NCBI GenBank assembly: GCA_038144425.1
Contig: JAYQNS010000002.1
Span: 930,001-994,000 of the forward strand
Length of the DNA stretch: 64,000 nt
Origin: Salivita marina
GTDB taxonomy: Bacteria; Pseudomonadota; Gammaproteobacteria; Pseudomonadales; Azotimanducaceae
Direction: 5' to 3'
The notes beneath the pieces are model-generated. The model was given only the letters and a program-made list of their open reading frames with translations, ran no database searches and was not told the origin of the DNA. Positions 15,479 through 24,933 of the stretch are shown here, in pieces (positions within the stretch are counted from its first letter, which is position 1; the number at the start of each line of letters is the position of its first letter). The translations under genes and the position numbers were made by a program.

Positions 15479-17353
15479 TTAGGGCGCGGCAGCGCTCAAC
15501 CAGATGGGGGAGCTCCAGGCCCGCTCCTGAATGGTGAGGGGCAGGGCCGGATTGGGCGTTGCACCGGTGCGGAGCGCATCCCAGGTCGACCAGCGGCAGC
15601 TTGGGTTCTCGAGGGCCCGGACGTAATACATGGCCGTTTCCCCGGGCCGGTAATCGGGGTCGCTCCAGCGCGCCTGAAGCACTGCTGCGCCGTCCCCTAC
15701 CAGGGCACAGCTAGTAAGATCCACGGACGCTGCGCTTTCCGGACAGCGATGGCTTTCGGGATCGACGGCGGCGCCGCCCGGGCAGGCAATGTCAAAGACC
15801 CTCTCCTCAGCCTTTCCGTCTCGTACGCTGGCCTTGATCACTTGCAGCCGGGCCAGGGGCGCACTTTGCGCATCTTGGCGTGCCCAAGCCAGGAAGCTCG
15901 GGGCCTCCGTCCCTCGGGTAAGCAGGTCTCCGCCCATAGGTACGCCCTTGGCGTAGGCATCTCCGACCCAGTCCGCTGCGCCAGGTTCCGGGAGGTCATA
16001 GCCAGCAAAGAAGCGCACGGCGATGCGGCTGCCGGAGGTGGAGAAGGTTTCTTTCCGGCGAAAGGCCGCGTAGATCGATTCCCGGGTGTTCTCCTCAGCC
16101 CAGGCCGCGGCCAAGCTGCCGGCGCTCCAGGTGCTGCGATAGGTATCGAGATAGCGGGGCGGCTCCCCATCGAGCGGGACGGATCCGCGTTCCTTCGGCT
16201 CGTCGTCAAGAATGCCGGTTTTGCTCCAGAAATTGTCGTCATCGCCGGCGTAGCTGCCATTGTGCGTATCGCTAGAGCCAATCACACCAAATTTGAAGGG
16301 GTTGAAGCCCTGGGCCTCCTGAAACTCTAGCCCCCGCATTAAGGCTTGGCGTACGTAGCTTCCGTCCGGTTGGCTCAGCAGGTTAGAGGCAATGCGCACC
16401 TTCATGATTTCGAAGTCCGCCCATTCGTCGTTGGGGGAAAGGGCCGGGTGCGTATCGGAGGTTCCTTTGATCTGAGAGTTCTCGACCAGCGGTTCGTTTC
16501 GCATGCGCAGCTCCGCGTAGGAGGCATCCAGGGGATTCCCCGCGAAATCAAGCTGGCTGAACATCCAACCGTTGGATCCATTGGAGTTGTGGGGGATGGC
16601 CAAGGACTCGAGCCCCGCCTGGCGCTGCTGGTCCATCCAGCGCCAAAGGTCTTCGGGATTGTTCGAGTCAAGACGAGAAAAGGGCAGGAGCGGGGCCTTG
16701 TCACCGTCGAAGATGACGTTCCGGTGGAGATTCTCGAACTCCGGGCCCGAGGCGGTGTACTCATACCCGATAAAGGTGGTGAAGCGCCCGGGATCGTTGT
16801 GACGGTTGGCCGCTTCGATAATGTCCTGCCAGGCATCGGAAAACACCTGGTCGTCCACAAGCTCCATGCGGCGATCGGAGCGCACAAAATCGATCAGGGT
16901 TTGAAAAACTCCGCTTCGCGACGCCTCATCGCCCATGGTCCGAATGGCCGGGGCAAGCTCATGCTCGTAAAGGGGCGTTTCGCTATTCGTCATGGCCCTG
17001 AGCGCGCCCATGAAGAAGGCGTGATCGGTCACGGCGTAGAAGTCCATGGGGCGATCGAGCTGCATGGGAAAACCGCCCGGGTGATTGAGCACGCCCCCTT
17101 TTGCAAAGTGGTAGGCGTCATCGGGACCCGCAAGCGTGCCCATGGCGAAGGCGTCAAAGGAGTAGGCGGTGTGAACGTGAAGATCGCCGTAGAGCGGCTG
17201 TCGGGCGGCAGGATTGCTCGCGCCTGATTCCGCCGCGGCCGCCGTGGAGCTCGCTAAAGGTTCCGGCGTTGATGCGGTGGGCGCAGAGCCGTTCTCTGAG
17301 CCGCAGGCAGACAGCAGAAGCGCCGCAGCGATCGGCGCGAGTTGGTAACGCAT
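15479..17353 (-). CDS. DUF3604 domain lipoprotein
   Basis: This is a predicted exported lipoprotein of about 624 residues. The ATG at 17353 gives MRYQLAPIAAALLLSACGSE, lipobox LSAC. The mature protein has YGDLHVHTAYSFDAFAMG, VTDHAFFMG, and later GVIGSSDTHNGSY, a pattern recalling PHP/metallophosphoesterase-like metal sites (HVH, DH, DTH) and matching the DUF3604 family. No biochemical activity is assigned to DUF3604 that I can name. Repeated His/Asp motifs suggest a metal-dependent hydrolase acting in the periplasm. It heads an operon with the PpiC-like and HupE/UreJ genes. Confidence 0.88.
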   Translation of the reverse strand: MRYQLAPIAAALLLSACGSENGSAPTASTPEPLASSTAAAAESGASNPAARQPLYGDLHVHTAYSFDAFAMGTLAGPDDAYHFAKGGVLNHPGGFPMQLDRPMDFYAVTDHAFFMGALRAMTNSETPLYEHELAPAIRTMGDEASRSGVFQTLIDFVRSDRRMELVDDQVFSDAWQDIIEAANRHNDPGRFTTFIGYEYTASGPEFENLHRNVIFDGDKAPLLPFSRLDSNNPEDLWRWMDQQRQAGLESLAIPHNSNGSNGWMFSQLDFAGNPLDASYAELRMRNEPLVENSQIKGTSDTHPALSPNDEWADFEIMKVRIASNLLSQPDGSYVRQALMRGLEFQEAQGFNPFKFGVIGSSDTHNGSYAGDDDNFWSKTGILDDEPKERGSVPLDGEPPRYLDTYRSTWSAGSLAAAWAEENTRESIYAAFRRKETFSTSGSRIAVRFFAGYDLPEPGAADWVGDAYAKGVPMGGDLLTRGTEAPSFLAWARQDAQSAPLARLQVIKASVRDGKAEERVFDIACPGGAAVDPESHRCPESAASVDLTSCALVGDGAAVLQARWSDPDYRPGETAMYYVRALENPSCRWSTWDALRTGATPNPALPLTIQERAWSSPIWLSAAAP

Positions 17354-17426
17354 GGCAATAGCTCCCCTAACTCCCAAGCCCCGACTTTAGCACTTTTGCG
17401 GTTGCGGGCTAGGGGGCCCAGTGGCC

Positions 17427-18634
17427 TCAAGGGGTCTGGAGCCAAAGCGCTTGGTAGCGAGACCACCCGGGAAGGGTGGCGCGCTTAGGAGGGGGATGAG
17501 CCTCACTGAGCCCAAGGTGCGGGTAGCGTTCAAAAAGGGCCCGCAGGGCGACCTCAGCTTCGAGCTTGGCCAGATGGGCGCCGAGGCAGTAGTGGGGCCC
17601 ATAACCAAAGGCAAGATGGTGCCGCTGCGGGCGATGAATGCGGAAGTCTTCCGGGGCCTCGAAGGCATCTGGATCCCGATTGGCACAGCCCAGCATGGGC
17701 ATGATGGGGGTCCCCCGGGGATGGTGACTCCGCTAACCGTGATCGGCTCCGCGGCAAAATTGGGCTTCGTGCTGTGAATGGGTCCGTAGAGGCGGAGGAT
17801 TTCATCAATCGCTTCCGGCCAGAGGGTAGGATCTTCCCGCAGTTCCTCCAGCGCGCCGGGGTGTTGGAGCAAGGCATGGGCCCCGTTGCTCACCAGGTGG
17901 GTCGTGGTTTCGAAGCCCGCTATGAGCAGCAGAAAGGTCATGGCTAGGGCTTCTTCGTCGGTGAGCTGCGCCTCTCCCTGAGCTGGGACAAGCAGCCCGG
18001 AGAGGAGATCGGCGCCGGGCCGTTGGCGCTTGGCCGCGATCACCCCCTCGATGAAGGCTGCGCTTTTGGGAAGCTCCCGGAACAAAAGCGTGCCGATACG
18101 CCACAGGGAGAAGCCCGTGGAAAGGGTGTTAAGGGTGCGCTTCAGCTCAGGCATCACGTCATCATCGACGCCGAGCATAGCGGCGATGGCATGGGTGCTG
18201 AGGGGTAGGGATAGGGCGCTCTGGACCTCAAAGGGTTCCCCTTCCCGAGTTTCCGCGAGGAGCCGCTCGGCGTGATGCTCCAGGGCACCGCGTAGCTGAC
18301 TGATGGCCTGCGGCGTGAATTGGGCGCGCACCATATTGCGCAGGCGCCGGTGGTTCGGGTCGTCCTCCGTGATCATGCTCTTCACGAGGGGCTTTAGGCG
18401 CTTGGGCAAGGGGAGGGCAAAGGGGAGATCGGTGGGGGGCTTACCCAGAGCCTTGCCTCGGTTACGGCTGATGCCCGGATGCTTCAAAACCTTCTGGCAA
18501 TCTTCAAAGCGCCAAAGGGCCATGAACTTGAAGGGTCCGATGCGCGCTGGCGCGACGGGGTGTTCTCGCCGGGCCCGGTCGTAGAACTGTTCCGGAGCGT
18601 CAATGAAAGCCTTTGAAGTTAGCTTGATGACCAT
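17427..18634 (-). pseudogene. Cytochrome P450, frameshifted just before the heme loop
   Basis: This bacterial P450 would be about 400 residues. ATG 18634 (MVIKLTSKAFIDAPEQFYDR) follows GGAGGACAGC. The I-helix reads LLLIAGFETTTHL and the ExxR region EAIDEILRLYGP. After VSGVTIP the reading continues only with a one-base shift: TPIMPMLGCANRDPDAFEAP and the heme-binding FGYGPHYCLGAHLAKLE are in the other frame, ending at 17427. The shift falls in GGGGGTCCCCCGGGG at 17706-17720 and one added G/C restores the frame; which of the three runs cannot be told. Without it the protein loses heme binding. Whether this is real or a sequencing artefact is open. It is separate from the CYP153 gene at 57691. 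Confidence 0.88.
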
Positions 18635-18754
18635 GCGCTGTCCTCCCCTCCATCCCCGACCGTACGCCCCCGGGCCGGCCGCTTCAAGGCTCCGGATTGA
18701 CTTCCGCGAGGCCATGGCTAAGGCTCCCGCCTCCTCGCTTTATTGGATAAGGCC

Positions 18755-20116
18755 ATGGATGCGCGAACCCAAGCGATGCTCGGCGCGCCGCCCTTTCCCC
18801 TGCTTGCTCGTTTGGCCGCGCCGAACATGGTGGCTTTTCTTGTGCAAGCGGTGGTGAGCATGGCGGAGGTCTGGTTTGTGGGGCGCCTCGGTCCCGAGGC
18901 CCTCGCCGCCATGGCGCTTGTGTTCCCCCTGTTGATGCTGAATCAAATGATGTCCGGAGGGGCCCTTGGCGGCGCCGTGGCGTCGTCCATCGCCCGGGCC
19001 CTAGGGGCCGGCGATCGGGCCCGAGCGGAAACGCTTTTGTGGCACGCCTTGACCCTCGCCGGCGCTTTTGCCCTCGCCATGGCCCTCGCCTTCGCGCTTT
19101 TTGGAGAGGCCCTGCTCCGCACCCTTGGGGGCGAGGGCGCCGTGCTGTCCCAGGCGCTGGGCTACGGCGCCATTCTGTTCCCCGCCTGCATCGTGCTGTG
19201 GCTGGTGAATACGCTCAGTGCGGCGCTTCGAGGGACCGGGAATATGCAGCTTCCGGCGCGGGTTATGCTGCTTTCCGCGGCCGTGCAGGTCCCCCTGTCG
19301 GGCGTATTGATCATGGGCGCCTTCGGCCTCCCGGCCCTTGGCCTCGCCGGGGCCGCCGTTTCCGTGGTCAGCGTGGCGGCGGTGAATAGCCTGTTCCTCC
19401 TGGCGTGGCTGCGCTATCGAGATCGGGCCCTGCGGCTTCGCCGGGATCGCTTTCAACTTCGGCGTAGCGCCTTTAGGGACATCGGTCGGGTGGCGCTCCC
19501 CGCACTCCTTTCCCCCCTATTTACCGTGCTTACCATCGTTTCGCTTACCGCCCTGGTGGGGCGACAAGGGGTTGATGCGCTGGCGGGCTATGGCATTGCC
19601 TCGCGTATCGAGTTTTTACTCGTGCCCCTGGTCTTCGGCATTGGGGCCGCGCTCACGGCGATGGTCGGCACGAACATGGGGGCCGGGCAGGTAACGCGAG
19701 CGGAGCACATTGGATGGCTTGGAGCCGGCGCCGCGGGCGTGCTGACCGGGGCGGTGGGGCTGCTGCTCGCGCTGTTCCCCGACAGTTGGGTGGGGCTATT
19801 CACGGATCATCCGCCCACCTTGGCCGCCGGGGTGGCCTACATGACCTACGTGGGCCCAGCCTTTGGCTTCTTAGGCGTGGGCCTGGCGCTTTACTTCGCT
19901 TCCCAGGGGGCGGGGCGCGTGGGATGGCCTGTTATTGCGACGCTCCTACGTTTTCTCGTTGCCGTTGGGGGCGCTGCGGTGGCCCTGAACCATTTCGCCC
20001 TGGGTTTGAACGGAATCTACCTGGCTGCGGCTTTGGGGATGGTGATCTACGGGTCCCTGAGCGCGGCTTCTCTGGCGCTTGGTGCTTGGCGACCCAGGGA
20101 TGGCAAGAATTCTTGA
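18755..20116 (+). CDS. MATE family efflux transporter
   Basis: This multidrug/toxic compound extrusion carrier has 453 residues and lies in the inner membrane, normally exporting drugs or cationic compounds by H+ or Na+ antiport. The N-terminus APNMVAFLVQAVVSMAEVWFVGRLGPEALAAMALVFP is the classical MatE start. A second MatE half begins LPALLSPLFTVLTIVSLTALVGRQGVDALAGYGIASRIEFL, with the internal duplication expected. ATG 18755 is chosen over TTG 18743. It is divergent from the P450 gene and ends 5 bp from the convergent YeiH-type gene. The substrate is unknown. Confidence 0.93.
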   Translation: MDARTQAMLGAPPFPLLARLAAPNMVAFLVQAVVSMAEVWFVGRLGPEALAAMALVFPLLMLNQMMSGGALGGAVASSIARALGAGDRARAETLLWHALTLAGAFALAMALAFALFGEALLRTLGGEGAVLSQALGYGAILFPACIVLWLVNTLSAALRGTGNMQLPARVMLLSAAVQVPLSGVLIMGAFGLPALGLAGAAVSVVSVAAVNSLFLLAWLRYRDRALRLRRDRFQLRRSAFRDIGRVALPALLSPLFTVLTIVSLTALVGRQGVDALAGYGIASRIEFLLVPLVFGIGAALTAMVGTNMGAGQVTRAEHIGWLGAGAAGVLTGAVGLLLALFPDSWVGLFTDHPPTLAAGVAYMTYVGPAFGFLGVGLALYFASQGAGRVGWPVIATLLRFLVAVGGAAVALNHFALGLNGIYLAAALGMVIYGSLSAASLALGAWRPRDGKNS

Positions 20117-20121
20117 GGCGC

Positions 20122-21057
20122 CTAGGCGCCCCCGAGCCCGGGCACCGCTAAGAGCGCGGTCAACACGCCTCCGGAGGCAAGAAGCCATAGGAGAAGCCCT
20201 TGGGCCCAAAGCCGCGGGCTCAAGGCCTTTAGGGCTTCCCGATCGATCTGCATGCCAACAAGAAATAGGGCGGTGAGCAGGAGGGTCTTGGAGGCGAGGG
20301 CCGTGACGCCTAAAAAGATCTCGTTCAGGGGCATGAGCGTCCGAAGCATCACCGCAGCCAGGAAAAACAGGATAAAGGGGGGAAAGGGGTTTGCGCCGCG
20401 GCGCTGGGTGAGCGCACTCGCCAAGAGGGTAAGAGGGATGAGCCAGAGCGTGCGTCCCAGCTTAACCACCGTCGCCGTTTCCAGCGCTTCCGGGCTGAAA
20501 CTCGCCGCGGCCGCGAGCACGGACGAGGTATCGTGGATCGATAGGGACGCCCAGAGGCCAAACTGCATGTCACTGAGCGCGAGCTGGGCGCCCAGGATGG
20601 GATAGAGAAGAACGGCCACCGCGTTCATTAAAAACACCAGGGCAAGGCAGGCGGCTGTGTCCTCCGGCTTCGCCTTCAGCACCGGTGCCAGCGTGGCGAT
20701 GGTGGTGCCGCCGCAGATGGCCGTCCCCGCGCTCAGGAGCGCCGCCTGCGTTCTTGGCGGTTTCAAAAGCCTCAAGCTCAGAAGGCCCATCGTAAGCACC
20801 CCGAGGACGGTCCCCGCGGTGAATAAGAGCGTCGCCTGCCCAAGGGCCAGAACATCCTGGCCATTTAAACCGAAGCCGAGCAGCACAATCGCACCCTGGA
20901 GCGCGCGGCTGCCCCAGGGCGCGGCGTAGCGGGGCGTGGACCCCCGGCCAAGGGCCACGGCTAGCCCAAGAAAGAGCGCGGCAATGGGGCTTTGCACGGC
21001 GAGCGCGAGCAAAAGCCCGGCAAGGGGGAGGGCGGCGGAGGCGCGGAGGGCGCTCAT
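20122..21057 (-). CDS. YeiH/PSE family putative sulfate exporter
   Basis: This polytopic membrane protein of 311 residues has around ten hydrophobic segments. Family-specific sequences are LLGFGLNG in the first third, LLSAGTAICGGTTIATLAPVL at the centre, and SIHDTSSVLAAA. These identify the PSE/YeiH family, whose annotation as sulfate exporters is largely computational. ATG 21057 (MSALRASAALPLAG) is preferred over the upstream extension. It is convergent with MATE and divergent from the MFS gene at 21339, across 281 bp in which I see no other gene. Confidence 0.9.
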   Translation of the reverse strand: MSALRASAALPLAGLLLALAVQSPIAALFLGLAVALGRGSTPRYAAPWGSRALQGAIVLLGFGLNGQDVLALGQATLLFTAGTVLGVLTMGLLSLRLLKPPRTQAALLSAGTAICGGTTIATLAPVLKAKPEDTAACLALVFLMNAVAVLLYPILGAQLALSDMQFGLWASLSIHDTSSVLAAAASFSPEALETATVVKLGRTLWLIPLTLLASALTQRRGANPFPPFILFFLAAVMLRTLMPLNEIFLGVTALASKTLLLTALFLVGMQIDREALKALSPRLWAQGLLLWLLASGGVLTALLAVPGLGGA

Positions 21058-21338
21058 GTCTTTCCTAGGCAAGGTTACGGGCCGAAAGCACATTGCTCGC
21101 GGAAGCGGGTAGGGCAGGGCAGAATGCGGCGCAGGTCAGGAAGGGCCAAAGCCGGTTTGGAAAGCGCTCGCTAGGACGAACGGTAAGGCTCATGGTGCTG
21201 GCTTCCCCTTTGCTTCGGACCGGTCCGTTCCGATCTCTTTGCTCTAGCGTGCCCGCCTTCCTAGGGTGCTTTCAAGGCGCTAGGTCGGGCATTTGTTTCG
21301 TGGCAGACTCGGGGCCCGTCCACCGGGGGAGGGCCTGC

Positions 21339-22706
21339 GTGACCACAGCGTCGGAGGCATCGGAGCGCTTAAGCGCCTACCACATCGTATTACTGTTACT
21401 TCTGGGCATCGCCACGCTTTATGAAGGGTTTGATGCCTCCATGCTGACCCTAGCCTCCGTAGACGTTCGAGCTACCCTGGGCATCGGGCTTGACGACTGG
21501 GGAACGGTCTATGCCATCACCCGGGCAGGCATGGTGGCCTCGTTCTTCTTCCTCATGGGCGCCGATCACTTTGGGCGGCGGAACCTATTGGTGCTCACCG
21601 TTGCGGGCTTCTCCCTGGCGAGCCTCGCCACGGCCTTCGCCCAGACCGCCTGGGAATTCACGCTGTGGCAAACCATCGCCCGTCTGTTCCTTACGGCTCA
21701 GTACGGCTTGGCGATCATCATCGCCGGGGAAGAGTTGCCCTCCCGTTTCCGAGGGACGGGCATCACCGTGCTCACGGCCTTCGCCACCGTGGGCACGGTA
21801 GCCATGGCTAAGGCTTCGCCCTTTTTCTTGCTTCTTGAGGGGGCGGCTGGAAACCCGGCGCACGATTTTGCCATGAGCCTTGTAGAGGCCGGGGCGGCGA
21901 GCTTGGCGATTCCCTATGACGCTGCCCACTGGCGCGGGCTTTACCTCATTGGGGCCTTACCCCTGTTCCTCCTGCCCGTGCTTTATTTCGGGGTTCGGGA
22001 GACGGCGCGGTTCACGGCCGTTGCCTCGGGGCGGGCTGCCATGACCCTGCGCCAAACCCTTGCTCACCAGGTTTCCGAGGCGAAGCGCTTGTTTGAGCCG
22101 CGCTACCTGCCGCGGGTGAACATCGTTTCGCTTCTTTGGAATTGTGTTTATCTCGTGATTGCGCCGGCCGTAGCCTACTGGGCGATCTACGCCCGGGAGG
22201 ACGTGGGCATGACCCCGGCGGAGGTGGGGGACGTGGTGATGTGGGCCTATATCGCTGGCGCCTTCGGCCATTTGCTGGCGGGGCAGCTGATCGACCGACT
22301 TGGGCGGAAAATCACCTGCGCTGCTTTCTACGCCATTGCTGCCGTGGCCATCGTCGGGCTGTTTCATACCCAAACGGTGCCCGGGCAATACTTTTGGCAT
22401 ATCACCACCGTGTTCTTTTTTAATTGCGCCATCGGAGCGACCCACGTGTATGCCTCGGAGCTCTTCCCCACGGATCTTCGCGCTACGGGCTACGGCTGGA
22501 CCACAAACCTTTTTGGTCGAGCCACGGAAGTGCTCGTGCCTCTCATGATTGCTGCGCTGATCCCGGTCATGGGAATTTCCTGGGCGATTACGCTGGTAGC
22601 GATTGGCCCCGTCCTTGGCGCCGTGCTGGTCCTAAGATATGCCCCGGAAACCAAGGGCCTCAGCCTTGAGGAGATCCAGGATCATCTGGAGCGGGGACGG
22701 GTCTAG
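21339..22706 (+). CDS. MFS transporter (sugar/aromatic acid porter type)
   Basis: This major facilitator carrier has 455 residues. GTG 21339 has the ribosome site GGGGGAGG. The N-terminal segment YHIVLLLLLGIATLYEGFDASML carries the EGFD motif of aromatic-acid/sugar porters. GADHFGRRNLL is the loop 2-3 motif, AGEELPSRFRGTG and DRLGRKIT follow, and YASELFPTDLRATGYGW resembles the sugar-porter signature. A real substrate cannot be deduced. The open frame extends upstream to 21093, but that stretch has no MFS similarity. Its last 4 bp overlap the convergent phosphotransferase. Confidence 0.9.
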   Translation: MTTASEASERLSAYHIVLLLLLGIATLYEGFDASMLTLASVDVRATLGIGLDDWGTVYAITRAGMVASFFFLMGADHFGRRNLLVLTVAGFSLASLATAFAQTAWEFTLWQTIARLFLTAQYGLAIIIAGEELPSRFRGTGITVLTAFATVGTVAMAKASPFFLLLEGAAGNPAHDFAMSLVEAGAASLAIPYDAAHWRGLYLIGALPLFLLPVLYFGVRETARFTAVASGRAAMTLRQTLAHQVSEAKRLFEPRYLPRVNIVSLLWNCVYLVIAPAVAYWAIYAREDVGMTPAEVGDVVMWAYIAGAFGHLLAGQLIDRLGRKITCAAFYAIAAVAIVGLFHTQTVPGQYFWHITTVFFFNCAIGATHVYASELFPTDLRATGYGWTTNLFGRATEVLVPLMIAALIPVMGISWAITLVAIGPVLGAVLVLRYAPETKGLSLEEIQDHLERGRV

Positions 22707-23587
22707 GGAGACGGCACCCCAAGGCGCGCCGCAGCCTCGTGGACGAAGGCGGTTGCTTCCTGGCGCATGTGGGTGACCTCCGCCTCCGGCAAGCCCCAGC
22801 TCCCCATGTAGGTGAGGGCGGCGCTGGCCACGTAGCAGTCCCACAGGGCGAGGCGGGGAAGGTCCACCGGTTTCCGAGCGCCGTAGAGCTCGGTGAAGCG
22901 TTCCGCGCCCCTGGGTCCCAGCAAATAGCGCAGCTCTAGGCGAGTCACCGCCACGTCCACCATGGGGTCGCCCCGGTGGCAATCCTCCCAATCCAGCACG
23001 CCAACCAGTTCCTCTCCATCCCATCGCAGATTTCCCGGCCAAAAGTCCCCGTGAAGGAGCGCCAGCGTTCCGTCAAAGAGCCTGGGGCGTGCCTCTTTTG
23101 TCCAGCGGCGAAGGGCGGCGAAGCGCTTATCAACGGCGAGGAACCCGGGAAGCTCGGGAAGGGGGTCGACAAGCACTGGGAGGATATCGAGGTCCTCGCT
23201 ATCTACTTGGTGGAGCTCAGCTAAAAACGCAGCCATGCGCTGCAGCTGGGGCTCAGGCTGAGCAATGCGGATCTCACGGTGGCCAGGAATAAAGGGCATA
23301 AGCAGGGCTGGCGCCCCGTTTGGGGTGAGGGCCTTCGAAACCGCTTCGACCGGGGGAACAGGAAGCCCTGCGGCGCGGGCGTGGGCCATGGCGCGGGCCT
23401 CCCGGCTCAAGGTGCCGGCTTTCTGCCGCAGCACCATGGTCTCCTCTGTGCCTTGGGCGGTCTTAAGGGTAAGCGCGAGAACCTCAGCGGAAACGCCGCC
23501 CTCCAGGCGCTCGACGCGGAGCATGGTGGCCTTGCGCGCTTGGGCCAGGGCCTCCCAGCAGGCCGGGTTGAGGAGGGTCGGATCCAA
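22703..23587 (-). CDS. Phosphotransferase family protein (APH-like kinase fold)
   Basis: This small-molecule kinase-like protein has 294 residues. The catalytic loop is LLHGDFWPGNLRW (HGDxxxxN) and the metal-binding segment is GVLDWEDCHRGDPMVD (the DxD/E after the loop), as in aminoglycoside phosphotransferases and the acyl-CoA dehydrogenase-associated APH-like family. The substrate is unknown. The start at TTG 23587 is uncertain because the frame is open a little further upstream without an ATG. It is divergent from the MpaB-like gene at 23679 across 91 bp. Confidence 0.85.
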   Translation of the reverse strand: MDPTLLNPACWEALAQARKATMLRVERLEGGVSAEVLALTLKTAQGTEETMVLRQKAGTLSREARAMAHARAAGLPVPPVEAVSKALTPNGAPALLMPFIPGHREIRIAQPEPQLQRMAAFLAELHQVDSEDLDILPVLVDPLPELPGFLAVDKRFAALRRWTKEARPRLFDGTLALLHGDFWPGNLRWDGEELVGVLDWEDCHRGDPMVDVAVTRLELRYLLGPRGAERFTELYGARKPVDLPRLALWDCYVASAALTYMGSWGLPEAEVTHMRQEATAFVHEAAARLGVPSP

Positions 23588-23678
23588 GATGACGGGGTCC
23601 AGGGCAAAAGCGAGGGGCCCTATACTAGGCGGAAGCGATGCGGCGTGCCTCCCCGCAGGGCGAGAAAGGAGTTCGGTG

Positions 23679-24613
23679 ATGAAACGCTACATGGGATGGG
23701 ATATCGACTTTCTGAGCCCGCCGGGGGAGTCGGCCTACGCCAGCCCCGACTCCGTGCAGTGGCGCGTCTACAAGAATCCCGTGGCCCCGGCGCTGGGCGG
23801 CGTTTGTGCGGTACTGCTTGAGTTCGCCGATCCGCGCATTCGCAGCGGCGTTTGGGATCACTCGGTCTTTCCCAAGGATCCCCTGGGACGGGGCCAGCGC
23901 ACGGCCATGGCGGCGCAAATCGGAGTCTTTGGCCCCCGGTCCGCCGCGGATCAGGTCATCGACCGTATTGGTCGCCTTCACGCGCGCGTGGCTGGAGAGA
24001 CGCCGGGCGGGCGCGCTTACCGGGCCTCCGATCCGGAGCTTGCGAATTGGGTCTCTGCCACCGCGAGCTATGGTTTTGTGATGGCCTACCACCGCTTCGT
24101 CGCTCGGCTCAGCGCCGAGGAGATTGATCGCTTTTTTGCCGATGCGGTCACCGTGGGGGGCTCTACGGCGCCCCCAATCCCCCTCGGAGCTTGGGGGCTT
24201 TTTACGCCCTCTGCGACGCCATGGCTCCAGGGTTCGAGGCCCACGCGATCAACGAAGAGTTTCTGGACATTATGCGCTCGGGGCGGGCGGCGCCGGGGGT
24301 GCCTCGCTGGCTTCAGGGGCAAATGGCCGCGGCCTCCATCTCCCTGTTGCCTGCGGCGGTTCGCGCAGTTTTGGGCCTTGGGCCAGACTACGACCTAACG
24401 CCTTTGGGTCGCTTTGCCGTGCGCCGGGTGGCGCGCCTCGCTGACCGAATACCCCAGCCCCGAAGCCCTGCTGCGGAGGCAAGCCAGCGCCTAGGGCTGC
24501 CCTGGCGTTTCCCCTGGCTGTCGCTACGGCGCCAGGGTGATCTCCTTGCTGCTCTGCAGGAGCGGAAAGGAAAGGCGGGCGCTTCCGAGACGGCTGCCGA
24601 CGTGCGTCCCTGA
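23679..24613 (+). pseudogene. Oxygenase MpaB family protein (DUF2236), frameshifted
   Basis: The family (DUF2236, which includes the rubber oxygenase Lcp and fungal MpaB) contains a heme-dependent oxygenase fold. The first part reads MKRYMGWDIDFLSPPGESAY, then IRSGVWDHSVFPKDPLGRGQRT and DPELANWVSATASYGFVMAYHRF, with ATG 23679 behind AAAGGAG. At VTVGG the frame is lost. The correct continuation LYGAPNPPRSLGAFYALCDA and GFEAHAINEEFLDIM is in another frame and ends at 24613. One extra G in the six-G run 24155-24160 joins both parts to about 311 residues. The heme-ligand His of the family may be in the WVSATASYGFVMAYHRF segment. The product as written would be truncated. Confidence 0.85.
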
Positions 24614-24933
24614 GGGCGGCGTCTTTCACCCCTCTTTAAGGGTTGGCTGCCCTAGGGCGGCCGATCAGCGGATTTTGCAAGAATTAACAAAAGGTGTACT
24701 TTCAGGGACATGAGGGGAGTGGTATCGCGTGGGGGGCGCGGTATCCGGGCGCAATCTTCGGCCTTGATTGCCTCCTGCCGTGCCCGCAAGGGGGCGCGCT
24801 TGGAACGTAAGCGTTTAAACATAGTGGATCTCCAGAGGGCCTTGGGTCCCTTTGGAGCGAGGCTGTGTCCGTCTCCTGATCTCCCGTCGTCGACTCCTAG
24901 GGGGGTTGCCTAGACACCAGGGGGAGGGGGGCG
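24614..24933. other. 320-bp intergenic region with no recognised gene
   Basis: There is a GC hairpin at 24645-24662 (GGCTGCCC, TA, GGGCGGCC, one G-U pair) with no T-tract, then an AT-rich patch at about 24671-24705 (TTTTGCAAGAATTAACAAAA), the only such patch near here. It probably holds the promoter of the Fe-S oxidoreductase operon. No clear -10 box or regulator site is convincing. A 67-codon open frame at 24710-24913 shows no coding features. GGGGGAGGGGGG directly precedes the ATG at 24934. Confidence 0.5.

Noticed and set aside
21093..21338. N-terminal extension of the MFS gene at 21339
   Set aside because: The 82 extra codons show no transporter similarity, and GTG 21339 has a strong ribosome site.
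24155..24160. Phase-variable G tract
   Set aside because: The run is only six bases, in mid-gene, and similar one-base losses occur in metabolic genes with runs as short as four. Consensus error is simpler.
24710..24913. 67-codon open frame in the gap before the Fe-S oxidoreductase
   Set aside because: Basic, low-complexity composition with no ribosome site and no recognisable domain.
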